Source: Methylobacteriaceae bacterium
GTDB lineage: Bacteria; Pseudomonadota; Alphaproteobacteria; Rhizobiales; Beijerinckiaceae
Length of the DNA: 64,000 nt
Direction: 5' to 3'
NCBI GenBank assembly: GCA_947444195.1
Contig: CANEZL010000019.1
Location: 19,539-83,538, forward strand
Part shown: positions 20,218-31,500 of the stretch, piece by piece
Layout: each line of letters begins with the position of its first letter
Numbering within the stretch: position 1 is the stretch's first letter
Translations under genes and position numbers: made by a program
Notes under the pieces: model-generated
What the model was told of the DNA's origin: nothing
The model's database searches: none
What the model saw: only the letters and a program-made list of their open reading frames with translations

Positions 20218-20811
20218 ATGCCGCAGGCCCTCCGCCGCGCCCTCCTGCCCCTCGCCGCCTTCGTGCTCGGCCTCGTCGGCCTCGCGGGCGCGGCGGTCTA
20301 CGCCTTCCTGCCCGAGCGCGCGCCGCAGGCCACCGCGAGCGTCGGCGGCCCGTTCAGCCTCGTGGACCAGGACGGCAAGCCCGTCACCGAGAAGGCGTTC
20401 GCGGGCGCCACGCATCTCGTCTTCTTCGGCTTCACCCATTGCCCGGACGTCTGCCCGACGACCCTGCAGCAGATCTCGGACGTGCTCGCGGCGCTCGGCC
20501 CCAGGGGCAAGGGGATGCGCGTCGCCTTCATCACGGTCGATCCCGAGCGCGACACGCCCGAGAGCCTGAAGACCTACCTGTCGAGCTTCGATCCGCGCAT
20601 CACCGGCCTCACCGGGACGCCCGAGCAGGTCGCCGCCGCGGTGAAGAACTACCGCGCCTATGCCCGCAAGGTGCCGGGCAAGGAGGGCGACTACACGATG
20701 GAGCACACGGCGCTCGTCTACGTGATGGACGGGCAGAACCGCTTCATCGGCGCGCTCAACCTGATGCGCCCGGCCGACGAGACCGCGGCGGAACTCGCCA
20801 AGCGGATCTGA
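20218..20811 (+). CDS. SCO1/SenC-family copper chaperone
   Basis: 197 residues. One N-terminal membrane anchor (residues about 8-27, LLPLAAFVLGLVGLAGAAVY) is followed by a thioredoxin-like periplasmic domain. The copper-binding CPDVC is in FGFTHCPDVCPTTLQQ, and the third ligand histidine is in YTMEHTALVYVMD. SCO proteins deliver copper to the CuA site of cytochrome c oxidase or act as thiol reductases. It stands alone, 103 bases after cysG, and is probably a separate unit. An upstream GTG start at 20179 is possible, but the ATG at 20218 gives a standard anchor. Confidence 0.9.
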   Translation: MPQALRRALLPLAAFVLGLVGLAGAAVYAFLPERAPQATASVGGPFSLVDQDGKPVTEKAFAGATHLVFFGFTHCPDVCPTTLQQISDVLAALGPRGKGMRVAFITVDPERDTPESLKTYLSSFDPRITGLTGTPEQVAAAVKNYRAYARKVPGKEGDYTMEHTALVYVMDGQNRFIGALNLMRPADETAAELAKRI

Positions 20812-20947
20812 GCGGCCGTTCGCCTCGCCATTCCAGGGCGTTACCGCGGGATGAGGCCGAGAACACCTCGCACAGGCCCGCCGGACGGGAGGGCCGGGCG
20901 GGAGTGCCCGCCTCGGAGAGGGCAGGGCCCGGAGCCCTCGGGGCGCT

Positions 20948-22799
20948 CTACCGGCGGCGCGGATGCAGGAGCCCGCTGCGGGAGCTGCGCGCCAGGCCGT
21001 GCTCGGTCTTGTTCCAGCGGTTCGGCGCCCGCACCAGCTCGAACAGGGCGAGCCAGGCCGCGAGGCTGACGAGGAAGAAGTAGATCGGCAGGGCCGGCAC
21101 GAACCAGGCGAGGTCGCGCCAGCCGCGGCGGGCGCAGCCGAGCGCCGCGGGCAGGGTGAGGGCGACGAGGCCGGCCCCGAACAGGGTGAGGGCGAGGCCC
21201 GTGGGCAGGTTCTGCCAGAAGCTCGGCGCGGCCGGGATCTCCCGGAGCAGGAAGTCGCGGACGGCGAGGCACAGGCAGATCGGGTAGAGCATGGCCGAGA
21301 GCGCCGTGCCCGGCACCAGGGTCAGGGCGCACAGGCCCTGGAGGAAGCCGAGCCGCCGGAAGGTCTCCACCGGCGCGCGGCCGTGGGTCAGGCTCGTCTG
21401 CAGGAAGCCCTTGATCCAGCGGACGCGCTGGCGCAGCCAGGGCCGCCAGCGGATCGGCGCCTCCTCCAGGGTGTGGCTCGGCAGGTCGCCCACCGCGTAG
21501 CCGGCGAGCGCGAGACGGATGCCGAGATCGGCATCCTCGGTGACGTTCCAGGCGTCCCACCCGTGCAGGTCGCGCAGCACCTGCGTGCGGAAATGGGTGG
21601 AGGTGCCGCCGAGCGGCATCGGCATCCGCCAGCGGGCCAGCGCCGGGTTCAGCACGCCGAACAGCCCGGCATATTCCAGGGTGAAGCAGCGGGCGAGCCA
21701 GGAATCCTCCGGGTTGTCCACGAGGAGGCGCCCCTGGAGGGCGGCCGTCGTGGCGGGCGACCCGGCGAACAGGGCGGCGGCCTGGCGCAGCTGCCCGGGC
21801 TCGGGCACGTCCTCCGCGTCGTAGACCACGAGCAGGCTGCCGCGGGCGAGCGGCAGGGCGACGTTGAGGGCGCGGGGCTTGGTGCGCGGCAGGCCCGGCG
21901 GCACCGTGATCAGCTCGAAGCGCGGCGGCAGGGGGATGCGCGCCAGCGCCGCCGCCGTCTGCGCGTCGTCCGCCTCGATCACGAGCTTCAGGTCGAGCCG
22001 GGCGGCGGGGTAGTCGAGGCGCGCCAGGGCCGGGACGATCCGGTCGATCACCGCCGCCTCCCGGTAGAGGGCGACGAGGACGGTGTAGGTCGGCAGGGCG
22101 TGGTCGGGCAGGGGCGGGGGCGGGGCGGTCTCCTCCGCGGGCGTGAACAGGGCGGCGATCCGGAAGCCCGTCATCGCCAGGAGGAAGAGCTGGAGCAGCA
22201 CCGTCACCGCGAGCGCGGCGCCCGGGGGCCAGGGCGAGGAACAGGCAGGCGAGGGTGGTGAGCACGAGGCCGAGGAAGAGCAGCCAGCGGTTGGCCGTCC
22301 CCCGGCCGAAGGCCCAGGCGGGGGCGTGGTGCTCGAGGTTGTCGGCGGCGTAGGCGGCGATCTCGGCCGCGCGCGCCGCGAAGACGCCAGCGCGCAGGCG
22401 GGTCGGCGTGGTGATGGCCGGCCCGCCCCGCACGCTGCGGCCGGAGAGAAGTTCGGCGATCTGCCGGCCGCGGGGCGCCATCACGCAAGGGGCGGGGCCG
22501 CCCGTGCGCAGGGGCGCCATGCCGATGACGAGGCTGTCGGGAAAGCGCAGGCCCGGCCCGAGCGGGATCGCCCCGTCGAGGAAGGGGGCGCCGAGGGCGC
22601 GGGCGAGGGCGCGGTAATAGGGCTCCTCGCCCATCAGGCCGGCCTGGAGCAGGGCGGTCGCCGCGTCGGTGCCGGCCGCCCGCGCGAGCGCCGCCGCGCG
22701 GGCGAGATCGGCGACCGGCACGCCCTCGGGCAGCAGGAAGGCGATCTCGGCCGGCAGGGCGAGGGCGTCGGCATCCGGCTTGAGCCGCAGGAACGACAC
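20948..22799 (-). pseudogene. Processive GT2 glycosyltransferase broken by a +1 frameshift
   Basis: The 5' part (from ATG at 22799) encodes an MshEN/GspE-N-like region, then AWAFGRGTANRW and a membrane helix LLFLGLVLTTLACLFLALAPG. It then leaves frame near 22220. The next frame continues at once with AALAVTVLLQLFLLAMTGFRI and a complete GT2 domain: EADDAQ, YDAEDVPEPGQL, EDADLGIRLA, QRVRWIKG, then several helices. Removing one C/G in the run around 22217-22224 restores a 616-residue protein. Both halves have normal codon use and no other lesion. This points to a recent mutation, a sequencing error, or slippage control. Intact relatives are cellulose-synthase-like envelope glycosyltransferases. 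Confidence 0.8.
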
Positions 22800-22836
22800 G
22801 TGAGGCCCGCTCCCGTCGATCCCGGAACGTGCTAGA

Positions 22837-22872
22837 GCATCGTCCCGAAGGGTGGCTCCCGGCTCTCGGGAA
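22837..22872 (+). repeat. Short dispersed repeat, copy A
   Basis: GCATCGTCCCGAAGGGTGG followed by CTCCCGGCTCTCGGGA. The same 36-40 base unit, with two or three changes, is at 35321-35360 on the other strand. Pieces of it appear near 59763 and 59908. TCCCGA and TCGGGA allow a hairpin. It sits between two divergent genes. Confidence 0.6.
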
Positions 22873-22965
22873 ACGCGGAGGCCCCGCGCGGAGCCCTTCG
22901 GGCCCGCGCCGCCCCGTCCGCTCCAGCGGATACCAGGACTGTTGATCCGTCAAGAGACGCCGGGC

Positions 22966-23823
22966 ATGACTGTAAACAGCAGAATTCTTCTCGCAGCCGC
23001 CCTGCTCTTCGCCCTCCTGCCCGCCCCTGTAGAGGCCGAGATTTCCGCGGGGCCCACGGTGCGGGTGCCGAACTTCTGGAACCCGCGCGCGCGGGGCGAG
23101 CGGGTGGAGGCGCCGCAGACTGGCCGGGCCGTCCGCTTCCTCACCGACGACGAGTTCCCGCCCCTGCACTTCGCGGGGCCCGACGGGAGCCCCACCGGCT
23201 TCTCGGTGGAGCTCGCCCGCGCGGTGTGCGAGCGCCTCGCCATCACCTGCACGGTGCAGGCGCGCCGGTTCGACACCCTCCTCGACGCCCTGGGCAGCCA
23301 GCAGGGGGACGTGGTGGCCGCCGCGATCCCGCTGACGCCGGCCCTGCGGGCGAACTTCCTGGCGACGCGGCCCTATTTCCGCTGGCCCGCGCGCTTCGCC
23401 GCCCGCAACGACCGCGGCCTGCCCGCCCCCTCGGTCCCCGCGCTCGCGGGCAGGACGGTGGGTGTCGTGGCCGGCAGCGCCCACGCGGCCTACGTGAAGG
23501 CGTTCTTTCCCAAGGCCGTCTCGAAGGACTTCACCGACCTCGCCGCCGCGGAAGGGGCGCTCAGGCGCGGCGAGACGGATTACCTGTTCGCCGACGGGCT
23601 CAACCTCGCCCTCTGGGTGGGCGGCCAGGAGGCGGGCGGCTGCTGCGCGCTCGTCGGCGGCGACTACCTGGAGAACCGCTATTTCGGCGAGGGCATCGGC
23701 TTCGTCACCCGCACCGAGGACGCGGCCCTCAACCGGGCGCTGGACGACGCCCTCCAGCGGGTCTGGGACGACGGCAAGTACACGGAACTCTACCTGCGCT
23801 TCTTCCCGGTGAGCCCGTTCTGA
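22966..23823 (+). CDS. Orphan family-3 extracellular solute-binding protein
   Basis: 285 residues with a clear Sec signal peptide (MTVNSRILLAAALLFALLPAPVEAE). A bacterial extracellular solute-binding family 3 domain follows: VRFLTDDEFPPLHFAGPDGSPTG, FSVELARAVCERL and GRTVGVVAGSAHAAYVKAF. Such proteins bind amino acids or small organic acids in the periplasm. No permease or ATPase lies next to it. The CC pair (GGCCALVGG) and paired cysteines earlier could form disulfides. The ATG at 22966 is chosen because it starts the signal peptide; the frame is open further upstream through the repeat. Ligand unknown. Confidence 0.78.
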   Translation: MTVNSRILLAAALLFALLPAPVEAEISAGPTVRVPNFWNPRARGERVEAPQTGRAVRFLTDDEFPPLHFAGPDGSPTGFSVELARAVCERLAITCTVQARRFDTLLDALGSQQGDVVAAAIPLTPALRANFLATRPYFRWPARFAARNDRGLPAPSVPALAGRTVGVVAGSAHAAYVKAFFPKAVSKDFTDLAAAEGALRRGETDYLFADGLNLALWVGGQEAGGCCALVGGDYLENRYFGEGIGFVTRTEDAALNRALDDALQRVWDDGKYTELYLRFFPVSPF

Positions 23824-23931
23824 GCGGGCGCCCGGGCCGCCCGCGTTGACCCTCCCGCCCGGGGCCCATAGTGAGGGACGCCTGAGAGACCAGAGGCGGG
23901 CCGCGCCCGCCGGATTTCCAAGCGTGTTCCC

Positions 23932-25620
23932 ATGTCCGCCCCGCTCCACCTCGACCCCGACCTGATCGAGGCCGCCGCCCACGCCGCCGCCTGGCCCTTC
24001 GAGGAGGCCCGCAAGCTGGTGGCGCGGCTCGAGCGCAAGCCCAAGGACGAGGTGCTGTTCGAGACCGGCTACGGGCCGTCCGGCCTGCCGCATATCGGCA
24101 CCTTCGGGGAGGTGGCCCGCACCTCCATGGTGCGCCACGCCTTCCGGGTCCTGACGAAGGACGCGGTGCCCACCCGCCTCATCGCCTTCTCGGACGACAT
24201 GGACGGCCTGCGCAAGGTGCCGGACAACGTGCCGAACCGCGAGATGCTAGCCCAGGCCCTCAACCTGCCGCTGACGCGGGTGCCCGATCCCTTCGGCACC
24301 CACGACAGCTTCGGCGCGCACAACAACGCGGAGTTGCGCCGCTTCCTCGACGCCTTCGGCTTCGACTACGAGTTCCGCTCGGCGACCGCGTGCTACCGCT
24401 CGGGCGTGTTCGACGCGACGCTGATGCGGGTGGCCGAGCGCTACCAGGCGGTGATGGACATCATGCTGCCCTCGCTGCGCGCCGAGCGCTCGGCGAGCTA
24501 CTCGCCCTTCCTGCCGATCCACCCCGTGACCGGCCACGTGATGCAGGTGCCGATCGACCGCGTGGACGCCGCCCGGGGCATCCTGGTCTGGCGCGATCCC
24601 GCCTCGGGCGAGACCTACGAGACGCCGGTCACCGGCGGACACGCCAAGCTCCAGTGGAAGCCCGACTGGGCCATGCGCTGGGTGGCCCTCGGCGTCGACT
24701 ACGAGATGGCGGGCAAGGACCTGATCGACTCGGTCAAGCTGTCGGGCCAGATCGCCCGGGCGCTCGGGGCCGAGCCGCCGGAGGGGTTCAACTACGAGCT
24801 CTTCCTCGACGAGAGCGGCCAGAAGATCTCGAAGTCGAAGGGCAACGGCCTGACCATCGACGCGTGGCTCGCCTACGGCACGCCGGATTCGCTCGCGCTG
24901 TTCATGTACAACAAGCCCCGCGAGGCCAAGCGCCTGTTCTTCGACGTGATCCCGCGCCACGTGGACGAGTACCTGAACTTCTCCGAGCGCTACGGCGCCC
25001 AGGACGCCAAGCTGCGGCTCGGCAACCCCGTCTGGCACATCCATGCGGGCGCCCCGCGCGCGCCGGAGAGGATCGAGGGCGGCGCGGTCAACTTCGCGAT
25101 GCTGCTCAACCTCGCCGCGGTGGCCAACACCGAGGACAAGGGAGTGCTCTGGGGCTTCATCCGCCGCTACGCGCCGGGCACGGGCCCCGACACCCACCCC
25201 TATCTCGACCGGCTGGTCGGGCACGCCCTCGCCTATTTCCGGGACTTCGTGCGCCCGGCCAAGACCTACCGGGCGCCGACGCCGGAGGAGCGGGCGGCCC
25301 TGGAGGATCTCTCCGCGACGCTCGCCGAGCACCCCGGCTCGACGGACGCCGAGGCCCTGCAGGCGGCGGTCTACGAGGTGGGCCGGCGCCACTTCCCCGA
25401 CCTCTCCGGCAAGGCCAAGAGCCCGGACGGGCGGCCCGGCGTGTCGCAGGCGTGGTTCACCACGATCTACAACGTGCTGTTCGGCGAGGCGCGCGGGCCC
25501 CGCTTCGGCTCCTTCGTCGCCCTCTACGGGGTGGAGGAGACCCGGGGGCTCATCGCGGAGGCCCTGTCGGGGTCGCTGATTGCCGGGCACGCGGCCTTCA
25601 CGGGGCGGACCGCGGCGTAG
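23932..25620 (+). CDS. lysK: Lysyl-tRNA synthetase, class I
   Basis: 562 residues. It has the class I signatures PHIGTF (HIGH) near residue 53 and KISKSKG (KMSKS) near residue 300. It charges tRNA-Lys in the cytosol. Class I LysRS is the archaeal type and is found in place of class II LysS in most alphaproteobacteria. The C-terminal helical region (FLPI...; [31 protein letters not shown]) is complete. Its last 97 bases overlap the 3' end of the convergent flavoprotein gene. Confidence 0.96.
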   Translation: MSAPLHLDPDLIEAAAHAAAWPFEEARKLVARLERKPKDEVLFETGYGPSGLPHIGTFGEVARTSMVRHAFRVLTKDAVPTRLIAFSDDMDGLRKVPDNVPNREMLAQALNLPLTRVPDPFGTHDSFGAHNNAELRRFLDAFGFDYEFRSATACYRSGVFDATLMRVAERYQAVMDIMLPSLRAERSASYSPFLPIHPVTGHVMQVPIDRVDAARGILVWRDPASGETYETPVTGGHAKLQWKPDWAMRWVALGVDYEMAGKDLIDSVKLSGQIARALGAEPPEGFNYELFLDESGQKISKSKGNGLTIDAWLAYGTPDSLALFMYNKPREAKRLFFDVIPRHVDEYLNFSERYGAQDAKLRLGNPVWHIHAGAPRAPERIEGGAVNFAMLLNLAAVANTEDKGVLWGFIRRYAPGTGPDTHPYLDRLVGHALAYFRDFVRPAKTYRAPTPEERAALEDLSATLAEHPGSTDAEALQAAVYEVGRRHFPDLSGKAKSPDGRPGVSQAWFTTIYNVLFGEARGPRFGSFVALYGVEETRGLIAEALSGSLIAGHAAFTGRTAA

Positions 25621-27008
25621 GCGGGGACCGGCTGCGGCCGCAGCGCCGCGGCCACGATCCGCGCCAGCGCCGCGGCCTGGTTGCGGATGTCGGGCACGGC
25701 GACGCTCTCCCACAAAGCCCCGCGCGCCAGGGGCCCGAGGGTCCAGAGGCGGGCGGAGCCATCGCCGCGCACGGCGAGGTCGGCACCGACATCGAGCCCG
25801 ATGCCGAAGGGGCCGGGCCGGGCGAGCCCGCGGTCGAACAGCCCGCGCAGCAGGGGATCCCCGGTCCCGGCGATCTGCCCGACGCCGCGGGCATCGAGGA
25901 TGCACTGGACGTCGAGCACCTCCGCCGCCGCGCCGCCGCGGGGGCGGAGGGTGACGCGGGCCTCGTCCGGCCGGTCCTCGATCCCGAGGAGGCGGGCCGC
26001 CCGCACCACGAGGGATCCCTCGGCGATCTCGGCGGCGATGGCCGCGCCCGCGGGCGGCGCGGCCCGGTGCCGGTGCACGTCCCAGTACGGGCGCAGATGG
26101 CGCAGGAAGCGTGCCCGCTCGGGCGGCGGCAGGCGCAGCCACAGGGCGTCGGTGGCCGGGCGCAGGGCGTCGATCACCCCGTGCCAGCCGACGCCCGCCG
26201 CCTCCGCCGCGGCGACCTCCCGGCGGATCCCGGCGAGGAGCCGGGTCAGCGAGGCGGCCTCGGGGGCGAGATCCGGCCGGGGCCACGTCCCCGCCGGGGC
26301 GTGCACCGCGGGGACGAGGCCGCGCCGGGAGAGCGCCACCACCTGGCCCGAGAAGCCCTGGCGGCGCAGGGTCAGGACGGCGTCGACCATGCTGAGCCCG
26401 GTGCCCACCACGAGGACGGGCCGGTGCGGGTGCAGGCGCCCCAGGCCCTCGGGCCGCCAGGGATCGACGCGGTGGCGGCTCTCCAGCCCGCCGGGGGCGG
26501 CGAGGTTGCCCATGGCCAGGACCGCGCCGGCCACGGCGTGGCGCCGCCCGCCCTCGCTGGTCAGAACCAGGCCGCCGGGGCCGGGCCGCGCGTCCGTGAT
26601 CGCCTCGTTGACGAGGTGCAGGCGCGGCACGCCCCCCGCCGTCACGGCCCCGGCGAGCAGTTCCCCGAGATAGCGCCCGTAGAGGCCGCGTGCCGCGAAG
26701 GTGCCGGCCGGCGTCCGCCGCACGCCCGCGTCCGGCTCGGCCCCGGCGAGCCAGTCCTCGAAGTGTCCCGGCCGGTCCGGGAAGGCGCTCATGTTGGCCG
26801 CGCGCACGTTGAGCAGGTGGTCCGGATTGCCGGTGTCGTAGGCGCGCCCGCGTCCGAACCGCTCCGCCCGCTCGCAGAGCAGCACCGGGTAGTCCGGCGG
26901 CAGATGCGCCAGGAGCTGGATCGCGGCCACGGTGCCGCTGAAGCCCGCCCCGATCACGGCGACCGGGAGCTTCTGGTGGGAATCGGGGCGTGCGGCGGAT
27001 TCGGGCAT
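25524..27008 (-). CDS. FAD/NAD(P)-binding oxidoreductase (FAD-NAD(P)-binding family)
   Basis: 494 residues. An N-terminal dinucleotide motif [18 protein letters not shown] leads into the FAD-NAD(P)-binding family pattern: [27 protein letters not shown] and [11 protein letters not shown] second motif [17 protein letters not shown] and [13 protein letters not shown] come later. Relatives are predicted hydroxyacylglutathione- or siderophore-linked monooxygenase-like proteins of unproven function. The last 32 codons lie antisense to the end of lysK. This is a long tail-to-tail overlap, so read-through transcripts would be complementary. The reaction cannot be named. Confidence 0.7.
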   Translation of the reverse strand: MPESAARPDSHQKLPVAVIGAGFSGTVAAIQLLAHLPPDYPVLLCERAERFGRGRAYDTGNPDHLLNVRAANMSAFPDRPGHFEDWLAGAEPDAGVRRTPAGTFAARGLYGRYLGELLAGAVTAGGVPRLHLVNEAITDARPGPGGLVLTSEGGRRHAVAGAVLAMGNLAAPGGLESRHRVDPWRPEGLGRLHPHRPVLVVGTGLSMVDAVLTLRRQGFSGQVVALSRRGLVPAVHAPAGTWPRPDLAPEAASLTRLLAGIRREVAAAEAAGVGWHGVIDALRPATDALWLRLPPPERARFLRHLRPYWDVHRHRAAPPAGAAIAAEIAEGSLVVRAARLLGIEDRPDEARVTLRPRGGAAAEVLDVQCILDARGVGQIAGTGDPLLRGLFDRGLARPGPFGIGLDVGADLAVRGDGSARLWTLGPLARGALWESVAVPDIRNQAAALARIVAAALRPQPVPAYAAVRPVKAACPAISDPDRASAMSPRVSSTP

Positions 27009-27156
27009 CGGCTCGGGGGTTTGCGGCGGACAAGCACCTCAGATTAGCCCGCCGGCCGGGCCGCTTCCATGAAAGGGCAGGAACGTTCTCGGGCCGCAAC
27101 CGCGAAGAACGTCCTGCCGAGGGGGCGATCCGGAGAGGATCGTCGGCACAGGTTCC

Positions 27157-28344
27157 TCACGCCGTCGGCGCGGCCACCTTCTGGCGCAGGCCCGCGATCA
27201 CCGCCTTCAGGATGTCGAGCCCGGTCTCGTCGCCGCCCTGGATCGGCACGTCGCTGCGCACCCCGTAGATCAGCTCGTGCACGAAGGCGAGCTTGGCGAT
27301 CACCGCCGGGGTCAGGCTGAAGGGATAGAGCGCGTTCTGGCCCATGCTGTTGGAGAGCGAGTTGATGGCGTAGGTGAGCGGCATCCACGCCTCGACCAGC
27401 CGGTCGAGATCGGCCGCGCGGTAGGGGTCGAAGTCGATCACCACCGGCACGCTCGGCCCGCGGCGCAGGCGCGGGCGCAGGTGCAGCTCGAAGGTCGAGG
27501 CGGTCTCCACCGTGTCGACGATGTGCAGGTAGTGCGCGAAGGTCTCGGCGAAATCCTCCCAGGGGTGGCTGGTGGCGTAGGGGGAGACGTAGGCCTCCTC
27601 CCAGTCCGCGGGGCCGCCGCGGGCGTAGTGGTTCTGGAGCGCGCCCGCGTAGTCCAGGCTCTCGTCCCCGAACAGGTCCCGGAAGCGGGCGAGGTTCGGC
27701 CCGTTCATCACGAGCAGGTACCAGAAATAATGCCCGATCTCGTGCCGGAAGTGGCCGAGCAGGGTGCGGTAATGCTCGCCGAACAGGGTCCGGCGACGCT
27801 CGCGCTCCACGTCGTCGGCCTCGGCGATGTTCAGGGTGATGAGGCCGTTGAGATGCCCCGTCATCACCGGGGGACCGCCCACATAGGTCTCGGACGGGTC
27901 GACCAGGAAGTCGAAGGCGAGGCCGTCCGTGTACTGCGCCCGCGTCGCCAGCGGCAGTTCGAGGCGCAGCAGCGAGTAGAACAGCCGGTGCTTGGCGGCC
28001 TCCACCTGGCGCCAGCGGGTGAGGTTCCAGGGGATCGTGAGGTCGGGCACCACCCGGTTGTGGCGGCAGGTGGTGCAGAAGATGTCGGGCTGCTCGTCGG
28101 GCACCAGCCAGTTGCAGGCGCCGTGGGCGGCGTTGGCGCAGAAGCGGTAGCGCCGGCCCGGATGCGCGTAGGCGTGATGGACGGGCACCCCCGCCGAGCC
28201 CGGATGGGCGGAGACGCCCACGGGCTCCAGGGCGGAGACCTCGTGGCGGTCGCAGACGTAGCCGAGCCTGCGCGCGCAGCTCTCGCAGGCGGTGGCCTCG
28301 AAGGTCACGGGCTGGTCGCAGGCCTGGCACTGGAAGATCTTCAT
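27157..28344 (-). CDS. Predicted zinc-dependent metallopeptidase with N-terminal zinc ribbons
   Basis: 395 residues. The N-terminal part has paired cysteines (CQACDQPVTFEATACESCARR) and a second set near 75-100 (FCANAAHGACNW; CTTCRHN), zinc-ribbon-like. The C-terminal part carries HFRHEIGHYFW, a zincin HExxH at about residues 205-209, with a downstream Glu/His-rich WEDFAETFAHYLH as a possible third ligand. This is the family annotated as putative zinc-binding peptidase. It is divergent from the transglutaminase/ATP-grasp cluster with a shared upstream region. I infer a functional link, but have no direct proof. Confidence 0.72.
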   Translation of the reverse strand: MKIFQCQACDQPVTFEATACESCARRLGYVCDRHEVSALEPVGVSAHPGSAGVPVHHAYAHPGRRYRFCANAAHGACNWLVPDEQPDIFCTTCRHNRVVPDLTIPWNLTRWRQVEAAKHRLFYSLLRLELPLATRAQYTDGLAFDFLVDPSETYVGGPPVMTGHLNGLITLNIAEADDVERERRRTLFGEHYRTLLGHFRHEIGHYFWYLLVMNGPNLARFRDLFGDESLDYAGALQNHYARGGPADWEEAYVSPYATSHPWEDFAETFAHYLHIVDTVETASTFELHLRPRLRRGPSVPVVIDFDPYRAADLDRLVEAWMPLTYAINSLSNSMGQNALYPFSLTPAVIAKLAFVHELIYGVRSDVPIQGGDETGLDILKAVIAGLRQKVAAPTA

Positions 28345-28599
28345 GGGCACGTACCGAGCCGGACCTGAGACGATGCGGGACCCGACCGCGCGGGGCGGTC
28401 CGCGGCGCGGCACCCCTCGCTGGCCTCAAAACGGGCTTGGCCGCCAAAGTTCCCGATTTCCAGAGCCGGCCACCAGAACATGCACGGACCGGGCCGCATG
28501 GAAATTGCTTGGCAGCCCCGCTGTGCCCCATATGGCCCGGAGGCCAACCGCGCCCTGCGGCCCACGGCGTCGGCATCCGACCTTCAGACGAGAGTGACC

Positions 28600-31500
28600 G
28601 TGTCGATCAAAGCCGCCCTGCACCACGTCACCCATTACCGCTACGACCGGCCGATCAGCCTCGGTCCGCAGGTGGTCCGCCTCAGGCCGGCGCCGCACGC
28701 GCGGGTGAAGATCCCCGCCTACGCCCTGAAGGTGACGCCGGAGAACCATTTCCTGAACTGGCAGCAGGACCCGAACGGCAACTGGCTCGCCCGCCTCGTC
28801 TTCCCGGAGAAGACGCAGGAGCTGAAGATCGAGGTCGACCTCACCGCCGAGATGGCGGTGATCAACCCGTTCGACTTCTTCGTCGAGGATTACGCGCAGA
28901 CGATGCCCTTCGCCTACGCGGGGGACCTGAGGAGCGAGCTCGCCCCCTACCTCGCCCTGGACGAGGCGCGGGGCCCCGAGCTCGACGCCTTCCTGGCGGA
29001 AATCCCCGAGAGGACGGGGCACGAGAGCAACACCGTGCTCTTCCTCGTGGCCCTCAACCGGCTGGTCGCCGGGGAGATCGCCTACGGCGTGCGCATGGAG
29101 CCCGGCGTCCAGACCGCCGCCGAGACGCTGACCCTGAAGAGCGGTTCCTGCCGCGATTCGGCCTGGCTCCTGGTGCAGATCCTGCGCCGGCTCGGGCTCG
29201 CGGCCCGCTTCACCTCCGGCTACCTGATCCAGCTCGTGCCCGACACCACGGCGGTGGACGGGCCGGAGGGCACCAAGACCGACTTCACGGACCTGCACGC
29301 CTGGGCCGAGGCCTACCTGCCGGGCGCCGGCTGGGTCGGCCTCGACGCCACCTCCGGGCTCCTCTGCGGCGAGGGCCACATCCCGCTCGCCTCGACCCCG
29401 CACTACCGCAGCGCGGCGCCGATCTCGGGGCTCGCCGAGCCCGCCGAGACCACGTTCGGCTTCGACATGGGCGTGACCCGCGTGGCCGAGACCGCGCGCA
29501 TCACCAAGCCGTTCTCGGACGACGTCTGGACCGGGATGGACCGGCTCGGCGCGCAGGTCGACGCCGACCTCGCCGCCCAGGACGTGCGCCTGACCATGGG
29601 CGGCGAGCCCACCTTCGTCTGCGTGGACGACTTCGAATCGCCCGAGTGGAACACCGCCGCGGTGGGCCCGACCAAGCGCGCCCGCGCCGATGAACTGATC
29701 CGGCGCCTGCGCGACCGCTTCGGGGCCGGCGGCTTCCTGCATTACGGCCAGGGCAAGTGGTATCCGGGCGAGAGCCTGCCGCGCTGGGCCTTCGGCCTGT
29801 ACTGGCGCCGGGACGGCAAGCCGGTCTGGCGCGATCCCGGGCTGATCGCGCCGGAGGGGGGCACCGACGCCACCATCGCGCAGGCCCGCGGCCTGATCGA
29901 GGCGCTGGCCGAGCGGCTGTCGCTCGGCGCCTACGTGCTGCCGGCCTTCGAGGACGCGGAGTACTGGGAGAAGGAGCAGGCGCGCCTGCCCGTCAACGTC
30001 ACCCCGATCCGTGCCGAGAGCGGCTCGGTGGAGTACGATGCCCGCATCGCCCGCGCCTTCCGGCGCGGCTTCGGCGAGCCCGCCGCCTACGTGCTGCCGC
30101 TGGCGAGCCTGGCCGTGGGGGGCGACGACGACCGCGCCTGGATCTCCGAGGCCTGGAGCTTCCGCCGGGGCAACACCTTCCTGGTGCCGGGCGATTCCCC
30201 GGCGGGTTTCCGGCTGCCGCTGGCCCAGCTCCCCCACGTGCCGCCGGAGAGCTACCCCTACTACCAGCCGCAGGACCCGCTGGAGGCGCGCGGCGACCTG
30301 CCGGAGGGGGCGGACGCGGCGCGGGCGCGGGACGGGGCCGGCCCCGCGGGGGTGGCGGTGCGCACCGCGCTCACCGTCGAGCCCCGCGACGGGGTGCTGC
30401 GGGTGTTCATGCCCCCGCTCCAGCGGGCGGAGGAGTACCTCGAACTCGTGGGCCATCTCGAGGCGGCGGCCGCCGCCTGCCGGCAGCCGATCCACATCGA
30501 GGGCTACGAGCCCCCCTACGACCCGCGCCTCAGCGTGATCAAGGTCACCCCCGATCCCGGCGTGATCGAGGTCAACGTGCACCCCGCCGCCTCCTGGCGC
30601 GAAGCGGTGGACATCACCACGGGCCTCTACGCGGAGGCGCGCCAGACCCGGCTCGGGGCCGAGAAGTTCATGACGGACGGCCGCCACACCGGCACGGGGG
30701 GCGGCAACCACGTGGTGGTGGGCGGGGCCACGCCCGACGATTCGCCCTTCCTGCGCCGGCCCGACCTGCTGAAGAGCCTCGTGCTCTACTGGCAGCGCCA
30801 CCCCTCCCTCTCGTACCTGTTCTCGGGCCTCTATATCGGCCCGACGAGCCAGGCCCCGCGCATGGACGAGGCGCGCCACGACGGGCTCTACGAACTGGAG
30901 ATCGCCCTCCACCAGGTGCCGGCGCCGGACGCGCCCAACATCCCGCGCTGGCTCGTGGACCGGATCTTCCGCAACATCCTCGTGGACGTCACCGGCAACA
31001 CCCACCGGGCCGAGATCTGCATCGACAAGCTCTACTCGCCCGACGGCCCGACGGGGCGCCTCGGCCTCGTGGAGTTCCGGGCCTTCGAGATGCCGCCGGA
31101 CGCGCGCATGAGCCTCGCCCAGCAATTGCTGCTGCGCGCGCTGATCGCGTGGTTCTGGCGCGAGCCGCAGGAGGGGGCCTGTGTCCGCTGGGGCACGGGG
31201 CTGCACGATCGCTTCATGCTGCCGCATTTCCTCGGGGCCGATTTCCGCGGCGTGCTGGATGATCTGGCCCGGGCCGGCTACGCTTTCGACCCCGTCGCCT
31301 TCGAGGCGCAGCAGCTGTTCCGCTTCCCCGTCTTCGGGCAGGTGGAGCATGCGGGCGTGCAGCTCGAACTGCGGCAGGCGCTGGAGCCGTGGCACGTGCT
31401 CGGCGAGGAGGGAACGAGCGGGGGGACCGTGCGCTTCGTCGACAGCTCCGTCGAGCGCCTGCAGGTGAAGGTGAACGGCTTCGTGCCGGGCCGGCACGTG

